DNA of 64,000 nt from Alisma plantago-aquatica (lineage: Eukaryota > Streptophyta > Magnoliopsida > Alismatales > Alismataceae). The stretch is taken from NCBI GenBank assembly GCA_963693085.1, contig OY856411.1:1344643550-1344707549 (forward strand). The letters run 5' to 3'. Shown one piece after another: positions 12,401 through 26,000 of this stretch; position 1 is the stretch's first letter, and each line of letters opens with the position of its first letter. The notes under the pieces are model-generated. The model was not told the origin of the DNA. It was given only the letters and a program-made list of their open reading frames with translations, and did no database searches. The translations under genes and the position numbers were made by a program.

Positions 12401-13998
12401 CCTTTCTTCTGAGCGGCGACTAAACATACCAATAGTCACCAGATTCATATGGGCTACTAAAGCCCAAATGTTGTCCGGACAGAAGGATTAAATAATGGTA
12501 TGTAACCATGCACCAACCCCGCATCCGCTCAGCTCCCCCCCTCAACACATACTTATAGTGTTTACGACAACCTTCCTTCGAAGTAAACTCCCTCCCATCG
12601 ATTGTAGCAACAACTTTGCCCAAGGTTTGCACTTGAGTTGTACCCTAGAGTCTTGTGGTACATTGGGGAGTGATTTGAGGGGTTGTTGACCTCCACCCCC
12701 TTGCTCATGTGGTTGGCACTTCGGAGGGAGCTAGTGCCTAGTTTGTTGCATAGAATTAAATGCCCGATTTCGATGTCGTGTCCGATGGCCCAGAAACAGA
12801 AATTTCGGCCGCAATTTTGATATTTACGACCCTAACGATTTCGACAACCAAATAAGTGAATTAAATCATGAAAATTTACCAGGACGATCTAAACACCGAG
12901 ATCTACTCAAATATGCAATAATATTTCATATTGGATATGTGGGGGGTCTCCCACATATTTAAGTGAAGGAAGTTGGACAATTTCGACATAATTTCAATGG
13001 CAATTTAGATGACAAAATGAAGGAATGAAGTTATGAAATTTTGCAAACACAATGTTTAGACATAGATACACTAGATTATATAATAAATTTATATGTTTAG
13101 AGGCTAGGGTGGGATCCATGTCTTGATGAGTGAGTGCACAAATGAATAGAAATGTCAAGTCTGTTAGACTGTTACAAACTTGCAAACTTCAAGTTAAAAC
13201 AACTAGAGTACGAGACTTTAAAACTTAAGTTACAACTTACAAGTTACATTATTGTAGGTTAATATATTTATCGTATAAGTCTACTATTATAATATATTTA
13301 TCGTATAAGTCTACTATTATAGTATATTTAGTGTTACATAAGTAAAAAATACATAAATATAAGAACTTTCATTAAAAAAATCTTTTTTAGCCATTTTGTG
13401 TATAAATACAAAATATATTGATTAGATTTTCAAAATGAGTATAGACATATTTCATACTATTGTTTCTTAGATCTGCAAGTTTCACTTCAAGATCTTAAGT
13501 TTTTTAAGAAAAAGGCCACTTAGAAATTTAGAATTTTCGGAGTATTTATGAAAATATGTTTAAAAGGGAGTAGAGATAGGAGGGGTTACATACCTTAGAA
13601 TCAAGTAGAGCAGCCTCTGAGAGCAAGAAATCACAAAAAAAATGCCAAAAAGATCAAAATCCCAGCAAACCCAGTTGGCAGAACATTGTTTCGCGAACAC
13701 GTGCTGCATTTCGCAGTTATTTCACAATATCAAGGCCCTTACTGGGCCTTTTGCACTGAAATACCCCCTGTTTTGCGATATTTTGATGGCAACTGCAAAA
13801 TTGCGAACCAATTCCTGCTTACTGACGTTTCGATCTCCGATTGCAAAAAAACAAAATTTCAAGCGAAATTTTGCAATTTCGATCGAAATTTTGTTCCATG
13901 GTTTGTTGCTGCTCGAGTTTGGACGTCGTTGAAGAGATTTTTGACATCAATGAAGGTTGTTCCTGCCACAAGAGACAACGATCAATCACAGGTCATAA

Positions 13999-14058
<60 letters not shown>

Positions 14059-17000
14059 CAGGTGTATTGTTCATGTATTTTTTGCTTTTTTTCGTGATGT
14101 ACAATTGGTTCTTACTCTACTTTGTTTCTTCTTACTAATATGTAATATTATCAATTTGTTTGTTGGTTGCAATATGTAGTATAGTATATCTAATATTGTA
14201 TATAGGTTGCTAGAAAGTAGTTTCTTTATTTGTATCTCTTTACTATTTTTGTTTCCTATTGGGTCTATTATGTAAATGTTCTCACCTTATATAATCAAGG
14301 AGAACCCGCTCTAGTCGGGTATCAACTTGACCCAAATACACTCACATGGTATCAGAGCACATCTGGCTGTTGTAACCCTAGCAGCCATCCTCCTAGCCGT
14401 CGCACAATCTCTCTCTTCCTCATTCCTCTCCGTTAGTATCACCCATCACCACCGTAGGGCACCGCCGCCGATGTCGGCTCTCACCCGGTCGGGCATCCTC
14501 TGTCTCCATCCGAGCACGGTGGTTGCTTGAAAGAGAGGAGAAAACCCTCGTTCTATCCCATTGTGAGGAGGAGCAACTCCCTTCTCATCTTCTTTCTCTC
14601 CATATAGTCCATGTACGTGGATGAGTGCCTAAGTCTTCAGGGGTTATTGATGCTTCAACTTCGCATTCTCGATTGATAAGTATCGGTGCCAATTCCCATT
14701 ACCCCCGCCGCGTCTTCCCGGGGTCATTTTTCTCTCGGGTGCATCTTCCCAGAGCCCTTTATCTCTTTGACAGAGCCAATACCCGTCAAGATCTACGTCA
14801 GCCGCCGCCGCATACGGCGTGTTGCTGCCCAGGGTTCATTCTAACGGCGCAGATCTCCACTCGGATCGCAAGTTACACATCGTGTCATAGCCATAGAATT
14901 AAATGTCTGTTTTCGATGTCGTGTCTGATCGCCCAGAAATAGAAATTTTTCGAAATTTCAACTGAAAATTCGATATTTACAGCTCTAACGATTTTGACGA
15001 CCAAATAAGCAAATCAAATCATGAAAACTTACCAGGACGATCTAAACGTCGAAATCTACTCAAATATGAAATAACATTTCATATTGGATATGTGGGGGGT
15101 CTCCCACATTTGTAAGTGAAGGAAGCTGAACAATTTCGACAGAATTTTGATGGCAATTTCAATGACAAAATGAAGGAATTAAATTATGAAATTTTGCAAA
15201 CACAATGTTTAGACATAGATACACTAGATCATATAATAAATTTATATGTTTAGAGGTTAGGGTGGGATCCATGTCTTGATGAGTGAGTGCACACGTGAAC
15301 AGAAATGTCAAGTCTTCTAGACAGTTAGACTGTTAAAAAACTTCAAGTTACAGCTTAGAATTTAAAAATTACAGTTACAAGTTACAAACTTACGAACTAC
15401 AACTTGTATCAAGTCTAGTGTCAGCATTTAACTAGGTTACATGGGACATTTATACATATATCTAAGAAAGAAATTAGTTGTTTTTGGAGTATAATTCCAT
15501 ATCTCTATAGAAGTGTAGAAATTGATGAAAGTAATGCATAGATGGTCTAAGGACAGGGTAAACAAACCTTAGAATTAAGAAAAATAGCCTTTAGAAGCAA
15601 GGGATTCAAAAAAATTGTCAAAATACACAAGATATAGTATTAAAAGTCTTAGGAACAAATTTCTCAAAATTTAAGTTGTGTTTCTATACCATTTCGCAAA
15701 ATTACGGCCCAAACTGACTTTTTGCTGCGAAATTTCACTTTATTTTGTGAAATTTTGCACCTAGGGTCAAAATTTTAGCAAAATTATGTCCCATTCCGTG
15801 CATCTGTGTGTTTCGCATGTCCAATTGTAAGTTTCGATGTCTGTTTGCAAAAAAACAAAATTTTGAGCAAAATTTTGTTTCATGCGTGAGAGAGACCCAC
15901 CACTTCTTGTGCCAGGTGATGAGACTGTTCTAGATACCACCCACACTTCACCACCGCCACAACCTACACCTCCATTCGATTCAACCTTTTCCAAGTTTAC
16001 ACCGGGCAAGTAGGGCATCACTAAGAGGATGTAGCTTTACCAGTCCAGCAGATTGCCTCCTCTCGTCAGACACTCCTAAGGTAATTGTTCCTACTGAGAG
16101 CTCTCTCAATGCTTCAGTTTCAGACTTACACCTTTTAGTTGCAACTCGTAAAGGTCTTCGCTCTTGCACTATAGTCATCCACTAGCAAATGTTTGTTGCT
16201 TATCTCATACGTCACATGCAACCCGCATGTTTGCTCTTCAGCTTGATTCTACGATTGTTCCTTGCTCCTATACAGAAGCAGCCTGACATGATGGGTGGAT
16301 CCAGGCTATGGACAGCGAGATGGCATCTCTTCATGAGAACTCCACCTGGGACTTGGTGGATCTTCCTCCAGACAAGTCTGTTCTAGGTTGCAGTTGGGTT
16401 TATACTGTGAAATAGAAACTAGATGGGTCCATTCATCACTTGAAGGCGCGTTGGGGGCAAAGGGGTACACACAAACACATGGTGTAGACTTCTTCGAGAC
16501 TATCTCTCCAGTTGCTCCACTCAATTCTTTGTGGATCCTAATCTCTGTTGCTACTCATTTTGACTGACCTTTTCTTCAGTTGGATGTCAAAAATGCTTTT
16601 CTCCATGGTGATCTACTTGAGGAAGTATACATGGAGCAACCTTTTGGGTATGTTGCTCAGGGGGATGTCATAATGTATGCAAGTTGAAGAAATCCTTGTA
16701 TGGTCTGAAGCAGTCACCACGATCATGGCTTGGTAAGTTTAGTGTTGCACTTATACAGTTTGGGTTCACCCGATCCTCTAACGATCATTCCTTATTTGTA
16801 TATAAGTCTTCAATTGGCACTATTATTCTAGCTATTTATGTAGATGATATTGCCATCACAGTTGATGACTCTACTGGCATATTACAGCTCAAGCAATGGT
16901 TGCAAACACAATTTCAGAGAAAAGATCTGGGTAAACTCCGCTATTTCCTTGGAATAGAAGTTCTACGTTCCAAGAAGGGCACAAATCTCTCTCAGCGGAA

Positions 17001-20000
17001 ATATGTTCTAGACCTCCCTGCAGAGACGTCTCCACTCCTATGAATTATCATACCAAGACGTCTATTTCTGATGACATTGACTTCTAATCCAGCAAAGTAT
17101 AGAAGGATTGTAGGGAAACTGATTTTACTTGACAGTTACTCATCCTGATATTTCTTACATTTTAGTTGTTAGCCAGTTCATGAGTGCACCCAAGATGTCA
17201 TTGGATGGCAAACACCCGAATTCTATGTTATGTTGAAGGATCACCGAGGAAGGGCCTTACTTCACAGGAAAAAAATCTCATACATATATCCTCGAAGCTC
17301 ACTGGATTCACTGATGTTGATTGGACAGGTGATGTTGGAGATAAACGTTCTACTTCTAGCTATTGTGTGTTTCTTGGATCACACTTGGTGACTTGGAGGA
17401 GCAAGAAACAAAATGTGGTAGCACGGTCCAACACAGAGGCTGAATATTGAGCTATCGCACATGCCTGTTGTGAGCTACAATGGGTTAAGTTTGTATTGTT
17501 TGAAAAGGGAGTGCATATTGAGACACCAATCTCTGTCATGTGTGATAACCAGGCAGCCATCCACATTGTTAGCAATCCAGTGTTCCATGAGCGAACCAAG
17601 CATATTGAAGTGGATTGCCACTTTGTTCGTATTTTAGTGTTCTCCAAGAAGATTCAAACTCCTCGTGTTTGGACTGGACAACAAGTGGCAGATGTATTCA
17701 CCAAGCCACTTCCATTTTCCGCTTCCAAATATATGAATTCCAAGCTGGGCATGCATGATGTGTATGCTCCAGTTTGAAGGGGTGTGTTAAAAAATAGTTT
17801 CCTTATATCTCTTTACTATTTTTGTTTCCTGTTGGGTCTATTATGTAAATGCTCTCAACTTATACAATAAAGGAGAACCCACTCTAGCCAGGCATCGCTT
17901 TGACCTAAATACACTCACATAGGTAATTTACGTACATTATATACATATTGTATACTATATAGTATTTTAATATCGTATACAGGTAATTAGTGCATCTTAT
18001 ATATGTATCTTCTATTCTACCGTAAAGTATATAGTACCCATCGTATACTATATACGTCTATAGCATCTTATACCTAATCGGTAACATTAATGTCACATAA
18101 TCTATACCTATACAATTTAATTAAATATTAATATAAATGCATAATTTGCTACTAATTTGTATCAATCTAAATTCAATTTATATATTTGTGCATGCCTAAA
18201 ATTGGTTCCCGATACATACATATATTTTTGTTAATTGATTAATTTGTTAACTCTTTATTGTTATTAGTATTAATTTTAAGGGAATGCATATCAATTTTAA
18301 AGGTATGCATAGTTTTACTATGTAAAACATTCACAAGTCGTCATTTTTATGTATGTCTATGTGTATAAAATACTAAAAAAATATTTGAAAATTGAAGCGT
18401 CTTTTAAAAAAGTGCCCGCCTGGCATATAGGTAGCTACAAGATCATGTCCCACTTCGCGCTTTAAAATCATAAGTGCTACCAGAAAATTGATAGTATATA
18501 TACCCGATAGGTTTATTTGTGAAGATACGTTCCAGGTGGTCATCTATGCAGACCCATGTTGAAAAGGCCAAGATCATGGGATACATCCTCAAAATCCATT
18601 ACCATATAGGATGACCTCTTGATAATAGTACCATATCATCAAACTGTTTGCACAAAGTATAGTAGCATATCATAAAATTGCTTGCACAAAGTTGAAAGCC
18701 ATAAGAAGCTAAACTTGAGAACCAATGTTAGAAAAGTAGTGCAGAAGTGGCGTCTGCTTCAGACATTATATATCACCTGTCCTGGACCAAGCTTGGCAAT
18801 GATGATATCTTGATGTTTCATCCCTATAGGTTTATTTGAAAACTCTGGTAAGGTATCCTGACTACATGTAAAAGATGTGTAGCTTTTTGGTTTAGCAGAT
18901 GGGTCCGGAGCAGCCATCAGCAGCCCACTTCCGTTAGGTAACCACTTCAACTGATCCGATTTAACTGTAAATCAGTAACAACGGTTAGTAAACAGTACAA
19001 ACAAGCATTTTACTAACTGCAAGCATAACGAACAGGCTATTAGCAGGTGTATGTGGCACCTGATATGCGTCCATCACCCTTTTTACATGTAACATCTAGT
19101 TTGAAGACTATGGTATTCTTCTCATTAGGAGTGTCATTTTCTATTGAGTAACAAAAAATGCATTAGACAACAGATACATCAGAATAGAGTAAAAAAGTAG
19201 TAATGTTTAGAAAGCCAGTATTCTGTGAAACAAACCTGAGAAGTACTCAAAGAGCCTTGGATCTACATCAAGCGGAAGCAGGCCCAGCCTATGGGCAAGC
19301 ACCTCATCTGCAATTACTGATGTATTGTTGACCATAAGAACTTTTTCGATAGCCATTGAAGGAACCTGATTATTGTAAAACACCAAACAGAAAATCAAAT
19401 TAGGGTTGAGATGAGCATCCTACAGAAAAGTAGCATTTGAGCTAGAGTTCTTGATAGGATTTATGTCAAGTACTATCATGCTAACTAACAAATTATAATC
19501 ATATAATGTTTGAAGTAGATTACATTGATTTTCCATGAAAAAGACATCAATTTTTGGACTTATACGCTTATAGCTAGAATGTGAACTGACAAAAATATAC
19601 TTACTATCTGTTTAAGGCTACATCCAGTATATGGAACCAGATATATCATGCATGTAAATTTGATATGAGTTTTCATGTCAATATTTGTCAAATTGGATGC
19701 AAATTGAGACATAATTTGAATAATTTTATCCAGGCTCGACCATTAACAAACTCAATATGCTGAATTTAAGGGTGATAACATTAAATTGTAATTTTATTTA
19801 GTATACAAAAACAAAGTGTCAACTCCGCCTACGTGCAAATGTGGTCGGTCCCAAGCCTGGATGGAGGAGGCTTGTGGTAGGTTGTCAGTCAACTATAAAA
19901 TCAACACTCTTTATATCACATACATCCTTATAGTTTGTACCAGTGTTTCAAAAAAGGGTCGGGCCGCATAAGCATATACTTAGCCGCTTATAAGAGCGAT

Positions 20001-23000
20001 CAGTCAGCAATTTTTAGATGGACATTTGTTATCTCGGCCCAAAGTAGATTATATTTTTATTGATAACATTCTCTTGACGTACTATTTTGTTGTATGTTTT
20101 GTACATGAGTTGCATAGAGAAATTGGGAATTGCTTCTTGAACGAAGTGACAGTCGACCTCTATATGTTTAGTCCGCTCATGAAAAGTGGGGTTGCTCGCA
20201 ATAAAAATGGAGGCCCAAAGTAGATTATATTTTTAGATGGACATTTGTTATCTCGGCCCAAAGTAGATTATATTTTTATTGATAACATTCTCTTGACGTA
20301 CTATTTTGTTGTATGTTTTGTACATGAGTTACATAGAGAAATTGGGAATTGCTTCTTGAACGAAGTGACAGTCGACCTCTATATGTTTAGTCCGCTCATG
20401 AAAAGTGGGGTTGCTCGCAATAAAAATGGAGGCCTTGTTGTCACAAAACATCGGTATAGGGCTGGAATAGGAGATATCGAACTCCTGAAGGAGACTCTGG
20501 ACCCACAGAAGTTCACATGCAGTATAAGCCATAGCTCAGTATTCTGCCTCTGCACTAGATCTGGCTACAACAGCCTGCTTTTTGCTTCGCCAGGTAACAA
20601 GATTTCCGCCCACAAATGTACAATATCCTAGGGTTGACTTACGATCAGAATGACATCCTGCATAATCAGAGTCTGAGAAGCCAATTACATTACAGTGGCC
20701 ATGCTTCTTATATAACAAGCCTTTTCTTGGAGAGTTTTTAAGATACCTCAGAATGTGACATATAGCATCCCAGTGACATTGTTGGGGTTTATCAAGGTAC
20801 CTGTTGATGAATCCTACGGCAACAGTGAGGTAAGCTCTTATGACTGTCAGATAAATAAGCTTGCCTACCAGCCTTCTGAACTGGTGGTGATCAGCATAAG
20901 GAGGAGAATTTTCATCGTCCCAATCCATATTTGGGTCAAGGGGAGTGTTGGCTGGTTTGCAGCCCAACATACCAGTTACCTGCAAGAGATCAAGTACATA
21001 TTTCCTTTGAGAGAGACACAGTCCTACAGATGATTTGGAAACCTCAATGCCTAAGAAATATCTTAGCTTTCCGAGATCTTTAGTGACAAAATGTTTTTCT
21101 AAGTAGATTTTAACTGTCTGTATACCGACGGTATCCCTGCCCGATAAAATAATATCGTCAACATAAACAATAAAATGGCAAGTTCAGCCACTGTTTTGCG
21201 GATAAAGACTGAATGATCAGAGTAAGAGCGACGGAAGCCAAAAGTGACTAAGATCTGACTGAGCTTGTCGAACCAAGCACGTGGGCTCTGTTTGAGACCA
21301 TAGATGACCTTTTTCAGTTTACAAACTTTAAAGGCAGACTCCCCCTGAGCAGCAAAACCGGGTGGTTGCTCCATGTATACTTCCTCATGTAAATCTCCAT
21401 AGAGAAATGCATTTTTAACATCTAACTGAAAGAGAGACCAGTCTTTATTAACAGCAACAGAAATCAAAATGCGAACAGAATTTAATCGACCAACAGGAGA
21501 GAAAGCCTCAAAATAGTCAACACCATATGTCTGCATGTAGCCTTTTGCAACAAGTCGAGCTTTTAGGCGTTCAATTGTCCCATCAGGTTGATACTTAATG
21601 GTGAAAACCCAGCGGCAGCCAACAATAGGGGATGAGGGAGGGTGATCCACAAGTTCCCATGTCTTGCGATAACAAAGCGCCTGCATTTCCTGATCCATTG
21701 CCTGTTTCCATGCAAGAATAACTAGAGCCCATGCAGCAGTCTTCAGAATAGTGACAGCAAAAAGTGCAGAAGCATGCAAAATTGTTATGCAGATTGGCAG
21801 AAGAGCAATAATGACTGATAGGATGTTTAGTGCAGGAGCGAACACCTTTGCGCAGGCTAATAGGACGGTGCAAGTTAGAAGTTACCTCAGTGTTTGTTTG
21901 ATCTTCCGCAGGCGGAGGAATTAGTTGTGGAGAGGCCATGGAAGGAGCGCTTATCTTTGGCCGGCATTTGTATACTTGTAAGGGGCGACCTTCAGGCTGG
22001 TTAGAAGAAGGCAAGTCCTCAACAATATCTGGTAGAGGCATGGGTGACAACATATCACTGGATAGCGTTGCTCCATCATCAGAAAAATAGGGCATATGAT
22101 CAAAGAAGATCACATCCGCACTGACAAACCATTCTTTGAGTACAGGATCAAAGCAGCGATAACCTTTCTGGGTTCTAGAATATCCCAAAAAGATGCATTT
22201 AGTGGAGCGAGGATCAAGTTTCGTCATTCCTAGGTGTAAATTTTTAACAAAGCAAGTACACCCAAAAATAAGAGGTACAAGAACAGGGGTGCATCAGGAA
22301 ACAGAATGGAGTAAGGGATATGATTCTATAAAATAGAGGATGGCATATGGCTTATAAGATAGCATGCAGTAGAAACCGCCTCAGGCCAAAAACGGTGAGG
22401 GACTTTATAATGAATAAGAAGAGTGCGAGCAACCTCTAATAAGTGGCAATTTTTCCGTTCAGCAACACCATTCTGTTGTGGAGTATAAGGGCAAGTGGTT
22501 TGATGGATAATGCCACGATCAAAACAAAAAGATGTGACAGACTTTTGCATAAATTCTAGGGCATTATCGGTGGGGAAAATTTTAATGGGTTTATTGAACT
22601 GAGTCTGTATTTCAGAAAAGAAGACACGGATATTGTCCAAAACAATGCCACGATCTTTGAGCAAAAATAGCCAAGTAGTACGGGAATAATCATCAATAAA
22701 AGTCAAAAATATTTAACACCAGAAGTGACTCAGAACAGAGCATGGACCCCAGATGTCCGCATGAACAATATCAAAAGGTGCTTTAGAACCAATTTCCTTT
22801 TGGCGGGAAATACACACCGCGTTTGTTTTCACAAAACACAAGATGCACAAGAAAAAGTGTTTTCAGATAATGCAGGAAATATATGCTTCAATTTTGTAGC
22901 AGACGGATGACCCAGCCGGAAGTGCCACTGAAGTCTTGTGACTGTTGTAGACAGAAGAGCAGATGTTGCAGGCGGTCCATCCAAATAGTATAGTCCATCT

Positions 23001-26000
23001 GGTCCTTCATGGCCCGAACCAATCCTCGTCTTCGTGTGGAGATCCTTCAAAACACAACCAGAGGGATCAAACTTAATAGAGCACTAAAGCTGCTTTACAG
23101 TTTTACTGACAGATAATAAATCAGCAGGAAATTGTGGTATGTATAAAACAGATTGAAGATGCAGCTTTCGAGATAGAGGAATAGTGCCAATGCCATGAAC
23201 AGGAGTCTTAGAGACATTTGCAACAGTGACAGATGGAATGCTAGAGATTTTAGTCAAACAAAAAATAATTGGATGTCGCCAGCCATATGGACAGACGCAC
23301 CAGAATCAATGCACCATTTATTGTTACCAGCAGAAGAGAGGTAAGCATGGCGGAGGAACCAGCCGCAGATGTCGAAGGTAGCTGAGTCATGCGCTCCTGG
23401 AAAAACTTCTCGAATTCTGAGTGAAGCCATTCAGTAGATGGCTGAGCAGACGATTGGTCAAATGCAGTATCATTGGCGGTTTCTGTAGAGGCCCGGTTAG
23501 CCCAGGTTGGCTTACCGTGCTTGATCCAGCACCTATGTTCATTATGATTATCACGACCACACCAGTTGCAGAAGCGAGGGCCAGTAGCTTGACCTCGTCC
23601 AGGAGCATTAGAGGAGTCGCGTCTACTAGTGGGAGGTAGACATCCGCCACGACCGCGGCCACGTCTAGAGCCAGCAGTGCGGACAACTAGAGCAGGATGC
23701 TCAATAACAGGATTGGAGGTCACCGACGGAAGTCTTTAAACTCGCTTAAGGACGTCTCGAAGAGTAGGCAGAGGGTCACTCGACAAAATCTGATCGACCA
23801 CGTCGGAGAAGGAAGCAGGAAGGGCAGCCAGAAATTGGACCAGTTGCAGTTCATTGCGCTGTTTCTGGGTTTCTTTTACGTCGGTTGTCAAAGGATGGTA
23901 GATTTCATACTCATTCCATAGAGCAGAGCACTGGTTGTAGAAGTCCTCGATGGAAGTATTAGAAGAAAACTCCTTGGCCAGGTTTTTTGAAAATTTCAAA
24001 AGCACGTTTAGGATTTTACTGATGGGAGTAGACATAGGCGAGTTGGTCCCACATTGCCTTAGCATCATGAAGGCATAACAAGGACTGACTGACCCGCGGC
24101 TCGGTGCTATTAAGAAGTCGGGACATAACACCAGAGTCGTCTTTGGACCATTGTGCACAAGTTTGCTTGTTTTTTTCATCAACAATAGCAGTAGGGGCAG
24201 CAGAAGGATCCATAGTAAGATGTGAGTACCGGCCTTGGGCCTTGACATAGAGGATGAAGGACGTCGACCACAAATGGTAATTAGAGCCATCGAGCTTGAC
24301 GGTAGTAACACAGAGAGCGAGGAGGCTCAACCGAAGTCATGATGAGCAGAGGCAGGGCAGTAGTGGAGAGGTGGCGCAACAGCAACAGGCAGTGGATAAA
24401 GAACCCGCTAAGGGGCAGTAGCAGCAGCAGAGATATGATGCATCAGATCAGAAGAGACCTGTGTCGGGCAGATGGACTAATAAAGGAACCTACATCATCA
24501 TGAGGAAGATCAATATTCCATCATGAGGCGCAGGCAGAAAATCAACCAGAGAGATAGGAGACTCTCAATGTGTAATGGCTATGGCTGTCCGAAAGGTTGC
24601 ACGTGTGAAAATGAGTGGGAGGAAAAGAAAAGAGGACGGCAGGAGGAGAAGAGGGCAGGAGCAGGTGAGCGGTTGAGGGTGGAGGGAGGAGGGGCAGTGA
24701 CGGGTTGAGGAGGCGGCGGTGGGTGGAGAGAGGAGGGGCGGCGGCTGGTGGAGGAAGGAGGGGCAGCGGCGGGTGGAGGTGGTGAGGTGGGAAGCGACGG
24801 TGGAAAGGGAGGGGAGGGGGCTGCAGCGGCGGGTGGTGGAGGGGAGGGGCGGCGGCAGGCCGGGGGGCGGCGGCAAGGCCTAGGGCATAGGGGCAGGGTG
24901 GGAAAATGAAACTTGGGGAATCGGACCTGTTCTTGATACCATATAGAGAAACTAGGAATTGCTTATTGAGTGAATAAACCAGTATACAATACATTCTCTC
25001 ATATAACAGAAGGGATTAGAGACTAAACTAGAGATGAGCAATATGGGACTAAACTACTGAAGAAAACATAAGTGAGGCACATGCTATGCACATGACACTC
25101 AAAAAAACACAACATATCTCTATAAGTTGCATGCTTATTTAATGTTTGTTGTTTTGGACCTCTAGGATATGCGGCAGATCTTCTTGTACGATTTGTTAGT
25201 CTACGTTGTTATGTACTTGTGCTAAACTATTTCTTGTGTGCTTCATTGGAGTTTATGCTTAAATGATTATAGAATGCATTCTGAATGGTGCTTTACTTTC
25301 CATTGAAACTTTATATTTGAATCTATCTCAAATTTTAGGGTTCAAAATGTAATTGTACAAATTAAATATGCATTGTGTGATTAATTTATATATGATATTA
25401 AATTATTAGAAAACAATCAAAACCACATATACTTCCCTGCATATACTCAAGGTGACCTCTATGCATGCATAATGCATACCACTTTGAAACAATGGTTTAT
25501 ACGTTGAAGCTACTCTACCTACAAGCAAGGGATCTTGACACATCGTTGACAAAGAGTTACCACACCTTGAACAGATGTGGGTAAAAAAGCCAGCCACATC
25601 ATTGCGTGGATGTGTGAGAAATATGCAAGGGATTCCACATTATTTTGAAAAGAGGTGGGTAACGAACGAATCCTAAGACAAACAATTTTGACTAGGATCT
25701 TTGAATAATATCTCTTTGAAAGGAAAATCTTTGGAGATAGTGTATACCATGATTAGAAGAGAAGTCAATGTAGCTCGTTGGCAGGAAACTAAGTAGGTGA
25801 GTGAAATATGTAGAAAGATTGGAGACATACCATGCTCCTAGGCTTGTTCCCAACCAGTTCTTAGTTGCGTTAGATTGTGGCTAGCTCAATCGAAAGCAAG
25901 TCCCAAGGCATATCAATATTTAGTACTATGTAGTTTAAAGGCAGCGCTCTTTAATGTGACTTTCTCTCAATTTAGTTGGTAGTTTGGTAGGGTAAATCAA

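Larger units (their letters stand above)
14208..17919 (+). mobile_element. Copia-3, deleted Ty1/copia element with perfect 5-bp TSD
   Basis: LTRs of 139 bp (14,208-14,346) and 135 bp (17,785-17,919) start TG and end CTCACA. TAGGT lies immediately outside both ends (14,203-14,207 and 17,920-17,924). A PBS TGGTATCAGAGC sits at 14,347 and a purine tract GAAGGGGTG precedes the 3' LTR. Gag, protease and integrase are largely deleted; RT and RNase H remain with frameshifts. A hAT-like element (copy C) is inserted inside. It lies in RPAC1 intron 5 in the opposite orientation to the gene. Confidence 0.93.
20117..25090 (-). mobile_element. Copia-2, Ty1/copia element lacking its 3' LTR
   Basis: This minus-strand element is related to copia-1. 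From the right it has an LTR-like segment, a PBS (24,926-24,941), a leader that is G-rich on the plus strand, gag, protease, integrase, RT and RNase H. The coding region falls in several frames, so it is decayed. The RNase H sequence loses homology just after CHFVQEAI, and no second LTR is found toward 19.4 kb. The left end is therefore truncated and rearranged. Confidence 0.88.

Noticed and set aside
13999..14060. Open frames encoding Tyr-Ile repeat peptides
   Set aside because: They are translations of the (TA)n microsatellite; no homology or start context.
24542..24994. Pro/Ser-rich minus-strand frames
   Set aside because: They arise from the G-rich copia-2 leader, with no domain.
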